Shown here piece after piece: positions 20,107 to 29,380 of a stretch of DNA of 64,000 bases (positions are counted from its first letter, which is position 1; each line of letters begins with the position of its first letter). The stretch is from Stieleria mannarensis (lineage in GTDB: Bacteria > Planctomycetota > Planctomycetia > Pirellulales > Pirellulaceae), in the NCBI RefSeq assembly GCF_014154935.1, contig NZ_JACEHH010000003.1, forward strand, positions 186,001 to 250,000, given 5' to 3'. Both the position numbers and the translations under genes were made by a program. The notes beneath the pieces were generated by a model that made no database searches, was not told where the DNA came from, and was given only the letters and a program-made list of their open reading frames with translations.

Positions 20107-20463
20107 TGAAATGGTTCCTGAGGTAGGTAAGGGGTTGCCGGGATTGCGGAATCAATCTCGGTGGCAGGAGGGACCAGGCAGAGCAGGGGCCAGGGGGAAT
20201 TGGTTACCGCACATTGAAGTCAGACACATCGGCTGACACAACGGGCGTAAAATGGCCCCCCCTTCTTTGCTAAGGCGTCCCTTCGCGTCGCGAATTTCAG
20301 CCTCGGCCCGATTCGTACGTCGGACTCGACGACGGATCACCAGTGTAATAGCCGCCCGCCCGGCAATGTTGCCCCAGCTTTGGCATTCTCACACCGCCTC
20401 GGCATTATCGCCCCGTTGCCGCTGACCCGTGACAGAAAAAACAAAACTGATAGACTTTGTCCC
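20107..20463. other. Divergent promoter region upstream of rsfS
   Basis: About 355 bases separate the oxidoreductase start (minus) from rsfS (plus). A TGATAGACT block about 20 bases before the rsfS ATG could serve as a -10 region, but no matching -35 is clear. No gene or repeat was recognised. Confidence 0.4.
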
Positions 20464-20922
20464 ATGACCGAACAAAAACCTTCCGAATCCAAACGTCCCG
20501 ATCCCATGAACCCGATGGTCGCTCCGTCACGGGCAATCCGTCCCCACGGCACTAACGAAAGCCGGAAAATCGCCGCCACGGCGGCCCGCGTGGCGTTGGA
20601 AAACAACGGCAAACAGGTCGTGGTGATCGACGTTTGCGGTCAGTCGGCCGAATTCGACCTGTTCGTCCTGGTGACCGGGCAAAGTCGTCGCCAGCTGCAC
20701 GCGATCAGCGAGCAGATCGACGACGCCCTGGAAAAAGGCATGGGCGAAAAACGCTACGGAATCGAAGGCTACGACGAGAGCCGCTGGATCGTACTCGATT
20801 ACGGCAGCGTCGTTGTCCACCTGTTCGATGACGAAACCCGGGAATTTTACGACCTGGAATCGCTGTGGGCCGACGGAACGCCGATCCCACTCTCGGAGCT
20901 GGGGATCGAGCAGACCGATTGA
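20464..20922 (+). CDS. rsfS: Ribosomal silencing factor RsfS
   Basis: ATG 20464 gives a 152-residue protein, slightly long because of a polar N-terminal tail of about 35 residues. The RsfS core follows: ALENNGKQVVVIDVCGQS, FDLFVLVTGQSRRQLHAISE (the family normally reads DYFVIATG-x-S-xx-Q), GYDESRWIVLDYGSVVVHLF (W-x-LxDYGD-x-VVHxF) and ETREFYDLESLW. RsfS binds uL14 on the large ribosomal subunit and blocks subunit joining during starvation. In the conserved DYGD motif the Asp is Ser here (DYGS). argS starts 95 bases downstream on the same strand, so the two may be co-transcribed. Confidence 0.94.
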   Translation: MTEQKPSESKRPDPMNPMVAPSRAIRPHGTNESRKIAATAARVALENNGKQVVVIDVCGQSAEFDLFVLVTGQSRRQLHAISEQIDDALEKGMGEKRYGIEGYDESRWIVLDYGSVVVHLFDDETREFYDLESLWADGTPIPLSELGIEQTD

Positions 20923-21017
20923 TCCGAGTTTCCGGTCACTTTCAAGTTCCCCTGTTCCGCGACGAAGCTCTCCACGAGGTCGTTCGTCATCCACCGGTCG
21001 AATGTTCTAGAAAAGCA

Positions 21018-23015
21018 ATGCATCTCCCCTCGCTGTTGACCGAGCGTTTCGCCGACGCTCTTTCGCGATGCCCCTTCGCCTCCCAGATCGACGACCTGGA
21101 CCGATATGCCGCGATGATTCGCCCGGCCGGAAATCCCAAGTTCGGGGATTACCAAGCCAATTGCGCGATGCCGATCGGAAAGCTGGTGGCCGATTCGAAT
21201 CCCCGCCAAGTCGCCGCAGAGGTGATAGGGCAGCTCTGCTTGGACGACGTGTGCGAGACGCCCGAAATCGCCGGACCGGGATTCATCAATCTGCGACTGA
21301 AGGACGGCTACATCCAGGACCGGTTGCTGGAAATGCTGGCCGACCAGCGCTGTGGCGTTCGCCCCGTCGAGTCGCCCAAAAAAATCCTGATCGATTACTC
21401 CTCGCCCAACGTCGCCAAGCCGATGCACGTGGGGCACATTCGCACCACCGTGATCGGCAACTGCTTGGCCAAGACGCTCAAGTTTCTCGGCCACGAAGTC
21501 ATCACCGACAACCACCTGGGCGACTGGGGCACTCAGTTCGGCATCATCATTTACGGCTACAAACACTTCGGTGACCCCGAGGTCGTTCGCAAAGACCCCG
21601 TGCCGGAATTGGCCAAATTGTATCGCATCGTTCATCAATTGATGGGCTATCACAAAGCGATCGAGAACGTCCCCAAGTACGAAGCGGAAATCGCGCGTTT
21701 GAATGACTTGCACGCCGCGGCGGTTGCCGAGGCCGAGAGTGCCGAAGGAAAGGAAGCCAAGAAGAAACGCAAGGCCGCCGATTCATTGGCCAAAAAGATT
21801 GCATCGGTCCAGGCCGACTTGAAAGCGGCGCGAAAGGCGATCGCGGCGACCGAAGACGATCCGGTGATGAACCAACGCGCCCAGGCGCATCCCAGCATCA
21901 GCACCGCAGTGCTGGACGAAACGTCCAAACTGCATGCGGATGATCCGGAGAACCTCGCGCTTTGGGAGCAGTTTCTTCCACACTGCAAAGACGAAATCAA
22001 TCGCATCTACTCGCGGTTGAATGTTTCGTTTGATCACACGTTGGGTGAATCGTTTTATCACCCGATGCTGGGTGAAATCGTTGACGATCTGAAGGCACGC
22101 GGACTGGCCAGCGAGAGCGACGGCGCGATCTGCATCTTCTTGGATCAATTCGACGCGCCGATGATCATCCAGAAAAGCGACGGCGCGTACCTGTATGCCA
22201 CCACCGACCTGGCAACGCTGCGCTATCGACAAGAAACGTTCCAGCCCGACGAAGTCTTGTACGTCGTCGACGCACGGCAAAGCGAACACTTTGAAAAACT
22301 GTTCGCCGTCGCCGAGGCGACCGATCTGACCGATGCGAAACTGGTGCACGTCAGTTTCGGCACCGTGCTGGGAGAAGACGGGCGACCGATGAAGACGCGA
22401 AGTGGATCGCTGATCGGTCTGGAAAGTCTGTTGGATGACGCCGTCCAGGCCGCCTACGAGGTCGTTTGCAATCCCGATCGTTTGGTGAAGCTGGATCCCC
22501 CGATGGACGACCAGGAAAAACGTCTGGTGTCCGAACGCGTCGGTATCGGTGCGATCAAGTATGCCGATCTGGCCCACGATCGAACCAGCGACTACAAGTT
22601 CAACCTTTCCAAAATGGTCGCGCTCTCGGGCAACACCTCCACCTATGCCCAGTACAGCTTTGCCCGCACGGTCAGCATCTTGCGCCGCAACGAGGTGACC
22701 GCCGAGGAAGTCGTCGAGCGGGTCAAGCAATCCGGCATCACGCTGACCCACGACGCCGAACGGGCCCTCGGCTTGCAATTGCTTCAGTTTCAAGAAGCGT
22801 TGCAGAACGTCTATGACGATTATCGCCCCAACCACCTGGTCGATTATGTCCATTCGACGGCCGAGGCGTTCTCGAAATTCAACGACCAGTGTCACGTTCT
22901 GAACGCGGAGACCGAGCAAATCCAGAACACGCGTCTGGCATTGGTCGTCCTGACCGGCCGCGTGATCAAGCAGGCATTGGAGCTGATCGGGATCGAAGTG
23001 GTCCAACGGATGTAG
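21018..23015 (+). CDS. argS: Arginyl-tRNA synthetase
   Basis: The start at ATG 21018 gives 665 residues; the frame is open further upstream inside rsfS but the product there is unlike ArgRS. The N-terminal Add-1 domain has FGDYQANCAMPIGK. The class-I HIGH motif is in SSPNVAKPMHVGHIRTTVIG, and the C-terminal DALR domain contains NTSTYAQYSFARTVSILRR. The KMSK region is MKTRSGSLIGLESLL, a degenerate form common in ArgRS. An unusual Lys/Ala-rich coiled coil, about 40 residues (KKKRKAADSLAKKIASVQAD and following), is inserted in the catalytic domain. The enzyme charges tRNA-Arg in the cytoplasm. Confidence 0.97.
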   Translation: MHLPSLLTERFADALSRCPFASQIDDLDRYAAMIRPAGNPKFGDYQANCAMPIGKLVADSNPRQVAAEVIGQLCLDDVCETPEIAGPGFINLRLKDGYIQDRLLEMLADQRCGVRPVESPKKILIDYSSPNVAKPMHVGHIRTTVIGNCLAKTLKFLGHEVITDNHLGDWGTQFGIIIYGYKHFGDPEVVRKDPVPELAKLYRIVHQLMGYHKAIENVPKYEAEIARLNDLHAAAVAEAESAEGKEAKKKRKAADSLAKKIASVQADLKAARKAIAATEDDPVMNQRAQAHPSISTAVLDETSKLHADDPENLALWEQFLPHCKDEINRIYSRLNVSFDHTLGESFYHPMLGEIVDDLKARGLASESDGAICIFLDQFDAPMIIQKSDGAYLYATTDLATLRYRQETFQPDEVLYVVDARQSEHFEKLFAVAEATDLTDAKLVHVSFGTVLGEDGRPMKTRSGSLIGLESLLDDAVQAAYEVVCNPDRLVKLDPPMDDQEKRLVSERVGIGAIKYADLAHDRTSDYKFNLSKMVALSGNTSTYAQYSFARTVSILRRNEVTAEEVVERVKQSGITLTHDAERALGLQLLQFQEALQNVYDDYRPNHLVDYVHSTAEAFSKFNDQCHVLNAETEQIQNTRLALVVLTGRVIKQALELIGIEVVQRM

Positions 23016-23198
23016 CCCAATGCCCCTTTCAGCCCCCCTGGACCCTCCCTTGTGGAAAAATGCGTTCGCGGGGACGCCGGATTTTGTGTTCACGGTGATG
23101 ACACCGGGGACGATTCGGCGTTTGTTGGTGTAGACTGTCGCGTCGGGCACGTTTTTGCCTGTGCCGCTCGTCCCTCCGCTCTCAAACCTCTCGCAACA

Positions 23199-24704
23199 AT
23201 GGAACAACCGACTCCAGAGGAATTTGCTCGTCGAATCGGAGATCTCGGGCTTGCCGAACGCCGGCAGGTGGATCACGCGATGGGCGAGCTCGGCGGAACG
23301 GAAATCACGCTTGATTCGGTGATCAAGCAAATGCAGCGGCGCGGTTTGGTCACCACGCTGCAAACCGAAAAAATCCTCCGTGGCGACCGCATCGGGTACT
23401 TCTATGGGGAGTACAAGGTGCTGTATCTGATCGGTGCGGGGACGTTCGCCCGCGTCTACCGGGCCAGCAAAGGGGACCAGGTCTTCGCCATCAAAGTGCT
23501 GCGGAAACGCTTTCGGGACGAACCGAAGGAGATGGAACAATTTCTTCGCGAAGGCAGCATGGGATTGAAACTGCGTCACCCCAACATCGTCAGCATCTAC
23601 GACGTCGTCTCCGACCCTCGAAACCCGTTCTTGGTGATGGAGTTTGTCGAAGGTCAAACGCTGCGCGAGCTGGTTCGACTGCGCGGCAAGCTGCCGCCGA
23701 AGTTGGCACTGCAGTTGATCCACGAAATCGCTTCCGGTCTGGCCCACGCGGCCAGCATGGGGATCTCACACCGTGACTTGAAACTCTCCAACGTGCTGAT
23801 CTCATCCGACGGCAAAGCCAAGCTGGTGGACTTTGGATTGGCGGCTCTAAGTGACCGCAAGAACCCCGAAGAAATCGCCGATTGTCCCAACGCGCGGGCG
23901 ATCGACTACGCCGCCCTGGAACGAGGCACGGGAGTTCGTAAGGATGATCCCCGCAGCGACGTCTTCTTCGCCGGCAACATGCTTTATCACATGTTGTCCG
24001 GCCAGCCGGCGCTGACAGAAACACGCGACCGGCTCGCACGACTGAACGTCTCGCGGTTCCAAGAAATCAAACCGATCAATCAGCTCGTTCCCGATGTTCC
24101 GGGCGTGGTCACCCAGCTGCTCGGCAAGATGATGGAATTCAGCCCTGAAAAGAGGATTCAGTCGTCCGCCGCGCTGCAGGCCGAAGTTCGCAAAGTAATG
24201 GACATCCTGGAAAAGGGGCCGGGAAAAGTCAACCGCGATGCGGATGCACCGGGAAACGGCGATCAATACGAGGACGACGACGTCCCGACCGACGAAGGCG
24301 AAGGCTACGTCGTGATGCTGGTGGAATCAAAGGCGGCACTGCAGAACGCGATCCGCGAACGGTTGAAGTCGCGTGGCTATCGCGTGTTGATCACCCAAGA
24401 CCCCAACCGAGCACTGTCCCGTTTCCAACCGGGCGATGATCCCGCAGCGGATTGTGTGATTTTTAGCGCCGCCGAATTGGGGTCGCTGGCGTTGGAAGCG
24501 TACAACAAATTCGCCAGCGATGAACACACCAGTGAAATCCCGGCCATTCTGCTGGTCGATCGCCGCCAGGTGCGAATCATTTCCGAAGCCCGCCGCGGGC
24601 CACGCCGGCAACTGTTGGCGCTGCCGTTGAAGGTCAAGGAGCTTCGCGCGGGGTTGATCAAGGTGCTCGCCGGGAAAGAGCGTCGACCGGCGGGAACGTA
24701 CTAG
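23199..24704 (+). CDS. Ser/Thr protein kinase with C-terminal receiver-like domain
   Basis: ATG 23199 gives 501 residues. After an N-terminal helical segment the Hanks kinase appears: glycine loop LIGAGTFARVYRA, ATP-binding Lys in FAIKVLRKRF, the catalytic loop SHRDLKLSNVLI (HRD) and LVDFGLAALS (DFG). An acidic linker (near EDDDVPTDEGEG) leads to a domain of about 125 residues that looks like a response-regulator fold: GYVVMLVESKAALQNAIRER, DCVIFSAAELGSLALEAY, AILLVDRRQVRI and LALPLKVKELRAGL. The phospho-accepting Asp expected after the third strand is Ser or Ala here, so it may be a pseudo-receiver. No membrane helix is seen. The kinase is cytoplasmic with unknown targets. Confidence 0.9.
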   Translation: MEQPTPEEFARRIGDLGLAERRQVDHAMGELGGTEITLDSVIKQMQRRGLVTTLQTEKILRGDRIGYFYGEYKVLYLIGAGTFARVYRASKGDQVFAIKVLRKRFRDEPKEMEQFLREGSMGLKLRHPNIVSIYDVVSDPRNPFLVMEFVEGQTLRELVRLRGKLPPKLALQLIHEIASGLAHAASMGISHRDLKLSNVLISSDGKAKLVDFGLAALSDRKNPEEIADCPNARAIDYAALERGTGVRKDDPRSDVFFAGNMLYHMLSGQPALTETRDRLARLNVSRFQEIKPINQLVPDVPGVVTQLLGKMMEFSPEKRIQSSAALQAEVRKVMDILEKGPGKVNRDADAPGNGDQYEDDDVPTDEGEGYVVMLVESKAALQNAIRERLKSRGYRVLITQDPNRALSRFQPGDDPAADCVIFSAAELGSLALEAYNKFASDEHTSEIPAILLVDRRQVRIISEARRGPRRQLLALPLKVKELRAGLIKVLAGKERRPAGTY

Positions 24705-24751
24705 TAGACGGCCGCAACTCAATTTGCTTAGCTGACGATGGGTTCCGAGGG

Positions 24752-24825
24752 TCGCCGTGTTCTCCGAACTCGGCGCCCCCAAAAGCGTAGCGTTGCCGCC
24801 GCGCCGACCTCGGAGAGGACGGCGA
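24752..24825. repeat. 74-bp palindromic element, copy 1, between convergent genes
   Basis: The left arm (24752-24776, starting TCGCCGTGTTCTCCGAACTC) pairs with the right arm (24801-24825, starting GCGCCGACCTCGGAGAGGAC) at 21 of 25 positions around a 24-base loop. Copy 2 at 60533-60606 has exactly the same two arms in inverted order and the same total length. It sits between the ends of the kinase gene and the ferredoxin gene, and may act as a bidirectional terminator or REP element. Confidence 0.85.
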
Positions 24826-24863
24826 TTGTTCAGCCCCATTAAGAACCAAGCTGCGGTAGCCCC

Positions 24864-25232
24864 CTAGGCCTCTTTCGTCATCCAGACCGGTTCGGGCTGG
24901 ATCGTATCGGCGACGGGTGATCCTTGGTCTTTGCGTCCGCTTCCTTCCAATCGACTGATCAGCTTGACACTCATGTCGTGGTCGCATTGAATTTGGCAGC
25001 TCAAGCGGACCCCGGCGTCGTTGATTTCACGCACCGCCAACGTGTCCCGTTCCGCCTCGGTCATGGTTGGGGGTTCGCCGTCGGTGAACTGGACGCGGCA
25101 CGTGGTACATTTTGCCACGCCCCCACACGCGTGCAGTTGATCCGTTTGGGCATCCTGGACGAGTGCCTGGACCAGACGTTTCCCTTCGGCGACATCAAAG
25201 GTGCCCAGACCGTCGACAGTTAATTTTGGCAT
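24864..25232 (-). CDS. 2Fe-2S ferredoxin
   Basis: The 122-residue protein has the plant/adrenodoxin-type cluster signature: HACGGVAKCTTCRVQF gives C-x5-C-x2-C, and LSCQIQ about 35 residues later gives the fourth cysteine. The beta-grasp start MPKLTVDGLGTFDVAEGKRL fits the fold. It would carry single electrons in the cytoplasm. A polar tail of about 30 residues after residue 95 (EGSGRKDQGSPVADTIQPEP) is not part of the domain. The gene is monocistronic, converges with the kinase gene, and is divergent from the helicase. The redox partner cannot be identified here. Confidence 0.92.
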   Translation of the reverse strand: MPKLTVDGLGTFDVAEGKRLVQALVQDAQTDQLHACGGVAKCTTCRVQFTDGEPPTMTEAERDTLAVREINDAGVRLSCQIQCDHDMSVKLISRLEGSGRKDQGSPVADTIQPEPVWMTKEA

Positions 25233-25415
25233 TCGTATTCACTCCTTGAAAGTTTGTGAAGAATCTTTGGCTGAACCGGTATTCGGGGCCCGGTTGGCAT
25301 CGCAACCGAGCAGCGTAGCGTTAGAATAGCGGGTTGGCCAATGACATTGAAAGTCGCACAGCACTGATCACCGACCTGGAAAACGGCAGATCGATAAAAG
25401 GAACCGAGTTTGAGT

Positions 25416-28400
25416 ATGGAATTGATGACGGACAATTTGCCGGCAGCGTTTGGATTGTTGCTCGGCGAAGCCGTTTCGCGGCTGGTGGACGATCACGACC
25501 AATCGTTGGACAAACGCGCAGCCATGCTGCGGGTCGAGACGCCAAAGTTTTCTCAAAGCGACGGAAAGATGAGCTTTGAGTTCCGAATGCGTCCCGGGCG
25601 AAAACTGCCCTACCTGGTCACCTTGCAAGTCGAACCCGACCTGGACGGTGATGCCGACCCGACACCCGATTCGCCACTGGACATGTCGCTGCGGGCTTCG
25701 GTCAGTTGCGATTGCTCGGAATTCGAACGTGCCCAATCGCGACACAACGGACACGGCCGCTGCAGTTGCACGTTGGCGGTTGCATGGTGGGTGCACGAAC
25801 AGATCTCGCGACGAAACAGCGAAGAGGTGTTGCTGTTTCTCAGCGAACTGAAAACCGACACCGTTGCCGCCGGACGCGACGTGGTCAACCAATTGCTTAA
25901 ACTGACCAACGAAGCTCACGCCAAAGAGGAAGACGCCGCATCCCGCGTGCAGTGGCGCGTCAAGATCTCGAACAACCAACTCTACGGCCCGGTCAGCATC
26001 AATCCGTTCGTCCAGCGGCTGAAGAAGAATTCCAAGGGCTGGTCCAAGGGGCGTCAAACCCCCGCGTTCGACCTGCTCCGCCGCGACGGTGAAGGCACCC
26101 CGGTCGATAGCCAAATCGCCGCGCTGACCTCCCAGGGCAGCTCGGAAGTGAATCGCGAGTATTACCACCTGTTTCAATCGGTGGATCTGTTGGTCGGGCA
26201 CCCCAACGTCGCTTGGGACGACGCCTCGGCCACTCCCATCGAGGTCTCGCGCGGCGAACTGTCCGTTTCGCTGCAACCGGTTGAAATCGATTCGCTCGAT
26301 GACGAAGAACGTTCGGGTGAAACGCAAATCGAACGCGAGTCGGATCCGGCCAAACGCAAGACGCTTTACCGCGTCGCGCTGCAGGTGCCCGGGATCGACA
26401 TCGACATCAATCAATGCGAACTCGTGTTGGGCAACCTGCATCCCGCCCAACCCGTGGTGTTGATCGCGGAAACCAACGGCAATCGGTTGATCACGTGCGC
26501 GCTGCGCGACCGCAGGGCGACCCGTTTGATTTCCTACCTGCTGAAGAGCGATTTGCACGAAGTCTTGCTCGATGACGATGCGGCGCATCAATTGACCATG
26601 AACATCGGCCAGATCGGATCGCTGGTGCGTGTCGATTTGCCCGACCAATTGGCCGGTCCGCTGGAGGACATCGAGGCCGAGATGGTGTTGGAGCTGCGGC
26701 CGCGTGGCGGAGCGGGAATGTTTGTCCGTTTGTCGATGTTCGATTCACGCCTGCAAGGCATGATCCGGCCTGGCGACGAACCGGCGATCATGCCGGGGAT
26801 CACCGACCAGGGCCCGATCCGATTGGTGCGCGACACCAAAGCGGAACGGGAGCATGCGGGCGAAGTGATCAACCGATTCCAGATCAATCAGCTGGCCCCG
26901 GAAGAGCCCTACGGATGGGTCGCACAAAGCGACGAGCAGGCATTGGATCTGTTGGCGCGGTTGTATGATGCCGGCGACCAGGCACCGCGGATGATCTGGC
27001 CCGAAGGCGAGACGATTCGCGTCCGCGGAGAAATCACGCCCTCGGCACTTCGCGTCCAGATCGACGATTCCAAAGACTGGTTCGGACTGTCGGGAACGAT
27101 TTCGGTCGCCGGACAAGACGTCAACTTGGAAGACCTGTTGACTGCCGTCACGGAACGACGCGCGCTGGTCCGGGTCGGCGATCGCGAGTTTGCAAAGATC
27201 AGTGACGCGTTTCGCAAACGGCTCGAACAGCTCGGCGATACCCTGGTCGCCGAACGTGGGGAACTGAAGGTCGCCGACGCCGCCGTCCCCGCGGTGCAGG
27301 AATTGCTCGGAACCGACGTCACCTTGGAAGTCTCCGCGCGTTGGAGTCAGGTGGTCGAAAACCTGGACTCGTTGGCGGATTACCATCCCGTTAAACCCGA
27401 CGGCTTGGATGTCGATTTTCGCGATTACCAACTGGACGGTTACCGTTGGTTGGCCCGCCTAAGCCGCTGGGGCGTCGGGGGAATCCTGGCCGACGACATG
27501 GGTCTGGGTAAAACGGTGCAAACCCTGGGCGTCTTGGTCGAACGCGCCGACGGCGGTCCGACCTTGGTGGTCGCGCCGACCAGCGTCGGTGAAAACTGGG
27601 TGCGAGAGACCCAACGCTTCGCGCCCGAACTCAATCCGGTCCTCTATCGCGAAGGCAATCGGCAACAAGTCATCGACGACGCCGACGCCGGTGACCTGGT
27701 CATCGTCAGCTATCAGTTGGTCCAGCGTGACGCCAAACGCTTTGCGTCCAAACGCTGGAACACATTGGTGTTGGACGAAGCACAGTTCATCAAGAATGCC
27801 CAAACCAAAACGTCACGCGCGATCCGTGATTTGGATGCCGATTGGCGGATCGCACTGTCGGGGACGCCGCTGGAAAACCACCTCGGTGAATTGTGGAGTC
27901 TGTTGCGGACGATCAGCCCCGGATTGCTGGGATCGTGGGACCGATTCCGCAACCGATTTGCCGACCCGATCGAACGTCACAAAGATCCCGAGCGGCGTCA
28001 ATCGTTGGCCCGCCTGGTCCGGCCGTTTATCTTGCGACGGACCAAAGAAAAGGTGCTGACGGAATTGCCGCCGCGCACCGAGATCACCCTGCAAGCTCAC
28101 CTCAGCCCCGAAGAACGGGCACGGTACGACGAGGCCCGCGTGGCGGCGCTTGCGGAATTGTCCGGCGGTGGCGATGCCAAGCCCGGCGAACACCGCATGC
28201 GGACTTTGGCCTGGTTGACCAAGCTGCGGCAATTGGCCTGTCACCCCCGACTGGTCGACCGCATGTGGGACAAGGGCAGCGCCAAATTGAACCTGTTGAA
28301 TTCGTTGATCGATGAACTGCGCGACGGCGAACACCGCGCGTTGATCTTCAGCCAATTCGTCAAACACCTGGGGCTGATCCGTGAACTGCTGGAAGAACGC

Positions 28401-28796
28401 GGGATTAAATACCAATACCTGGATGGGGCGACGCCGGCTAAAGAGCGACAGCGGCGGGTCGATGCGTTCCAAGAGGGCGACGGAGAACTTTTCCTGATTT
28501 CGCTCAAGGCCGGCGGAACCGGTTTGAACCTTACCGCGGCTGATTACGTCATACACTTAGACCCCTGGTGGAACCCGGCCGTCGAAGACCAAGCCACCGA
28601 CCGTGCGCACCGAATCGGACAAGAACGACCGGTCACCGTCTATCGCCTGGTCGCCTCCGGTACGATCGAAGAACAGATTTTGGAGATGCACGCCGACAAA
28701 CGCGAATTGGTCGCCGGTGTTTTGGACGGAACCGACCGCGCGGCGAAGATGGACACCGAAGATTTGATTCGTCTGATCAAAGCGGGCGATCGTTAA
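25416..28796 (+). CDS. SNF2/RapA-type helicase with N-terminal Cys-rich SWIM-like segment
   Basis: I start at ATG 25416 after the site AAAGGAA; the product is about 1126 residues. Near residues 105-125 is CDCSEFERAQSRHNGHGRCS then C, a C-x-C...C-x-C arrangement where a SWIM zinc finger would read CxC...CxH. The C-terminal 480 residues are a complete SNF2 motor: motif I LADDMGLGKTVQTLGVL, motif II LVLDEAQFIKNA, motif III ALSGTPLENHLGELWSLL, then IFSQFVKHLGLIRELL, SLKAGGTGLNLTAADYVIHL and DRAHRIGQERPVTVYRL (motif VI). It should move along double-stranded DNA or displace bound proteins. The long middle region (residues 170-620) has no recognised fold. The next gene starts 26 bases later. Confidence 0.94.
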   Translation: MELMTDNLPAAFGLLLGEAVSRLVDDHDQSLDKRAAMLRVETPKFSQSDGKMSFEFRMRPGRKLPYLVTLQVEPDLDGDADPTPDSPLDMSLRASVSCDCSEFERAQSRHNGHGRCSCTLAVAWWVHEQISRRNSEEVLLFLSELKTDTVAAGRDVVNQLLKLTNEAHAKEEDAASRVQWRVKISNNQLYGPVSINPFVQRLKKNSKGWSKGRQTPAFDLLRRDGEGTPVDSQIAALTSQGSSEVNREYYHLFQSVDLLVGHPNVAWDDASATPIEVSRGELSVSLQPVEIDSLDDEERSGETQIERESDPAKRKTLYRVALQVPGIDIDINQCELVLGNLHPAQPVVLIAETNGNRLITCALRDRRATRLISYLLKSDLHEVLLDDDAAHQLTMNIGQIGSLVRVDLPDQLAGPLEDIEAEMVLELRPRGGAGMFVRLSMFDSRLQGMIRPGDEPAIMPGITDQGPIRLVRDTKAEREHAGEVINRFQINQLAPEEPYGWVAQSDEQALDLLARLYDAGDQAPRMIWPEGETIRVRGEITPSALRVQIDDSKDWFGLSGTISVAGQDVNLEDLLTAVTERRALVRVGDREFAKISDAFRKRLEQLGDTLVAERGELKVADAAVPAVQELLGTDVTLEVSARWSQVVENLDSLADYHPVKPDGLDVDFRDYQLDGYRWLARLSRWGVGGILADDMGLGKTVQTLGVLVERADGGPTLVVAPTSVGENWVRETQRFAPELNPVLYREGNRQQVIDDADAGDLVIVSYQLVQRDAKRFASKRWNTLVLDEAQFIKNAQTKTSRAIRDLDADWRIALSGTPLENHLGELWSLLRTISPGLLGSWDRFRNRFADPIERHKDPERRQSLARLVRPFILRRTKEKVLTELPPRTEITLQAHLSPEERARYDEARVAALAELSGGGDAKPGEHRMRTLAWLTKLRQLACHPRLVDRMWDKGSAKLNLLNSLIDELRDGEHRALIFSQFVKHLGLIRELLEERGIKYQYLDGATPAKERQRRVDAFQEGDGELFLISLKAGGTGLNLTAADYVIHLDPWWNPAVEDQATDRAHRIGQERPVTVYRLVASGTIEEQILEMHADKRELVAGVLDGTDRAAKMDTEDLIRLIKAGDR

Positions 28797-28822
28797 CCCC
28801 CAGCGCGACGAGGGCCGAGACG

Positions 28823-29380
28823 ATGTGGACCATATTGGCGGAGAAGCCCCTGTTGATCTCGATCATGATCGGCGGGGTCGTCGCGGGCCTGCTGTACGGC
28901 TGGTTACAAACGGGCAACAAACGCCTTGGGGTGGCGAGCCTGGCAACCGTTCTGTTGATCCCGGTGTCATTCTATGTCGCAGATTCCATCGTCACCGATC
29001 GCGAAAAGATTCTTCAAGCGATCTATTCGACGGCCGAGGCGGTGGAGCAAAACGATCATGAATCCGCGGTGATCTACATCGCCGACCGCGCCACACGGCA
29101 ACGGGCACTTAGCGAATTGCCCAATTACGAATTCCATCGGATCGGCGTGCGGAACATTCAAATCAACATGGTGACCGGCAGCCTGCCTCCCGAAGCGACC
29201 GTCGATCTGGACGCGTCGGTCACCGCCAGCATGAACCGGGGCGGGATGAGAAACATCCGCGTCCCCCGGCGTGTGATACTGACGTTTCAGAAACAACCCG
29301 ACGGCGAGTGGATGGTGACCGACTACACCCACATGCCTCTGACCGGCGGCGCCGATGGATTCACCCCGAATCGAATTTGA
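28823..29380 (+). CDS. Small membrane protein of unknown function downstream of SNF2 helicase
   Basis: ATG 28823 gives 185 residues; it lies 26 bases after the helicase stop and is probably in the same transcript. Two membrane helices (LLISIMIGGVVAGLLYGWLQ; LGVASLATVLLIPVSFYVAD) are followed by a soluble domain of about 130 residues with a nuclear-transport-factor-2-like rhythm: EKILQAIYSTAEAVEQNDHE, YEFHRIGVRNIQINMVTG, and GEWMVTDYTHMPLTGG near the end. No catalytic residues are evident. It may be a membrane-anchored SnoaL/NTF2-like domain; this is inferred from shape only. Confidence 0.6.
   Translation: MWTILAEKPLLISIMIGGVVAGLLYGWLQTGNKRLGVASLATVLLIPVSFYVADSIVTDREKILQAIYSTAEAVEQNDHESAVIYIADRATRQRALSELPNYEFHRIGVRNIQINMVTGSLPPEATVDLDASVTASMNRGGMRNIRVPRRVILTFQKQPDGEWMVTDYTHMPLTGGADGFTPNRI

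Noticed and set aside
21783-23747. Minus-strand open frame of 654 residues across argS and the kinase
   Set aside because: It is antisense to two certain genes, has no family motif and has skewed composition (many Gln, Asp and His).
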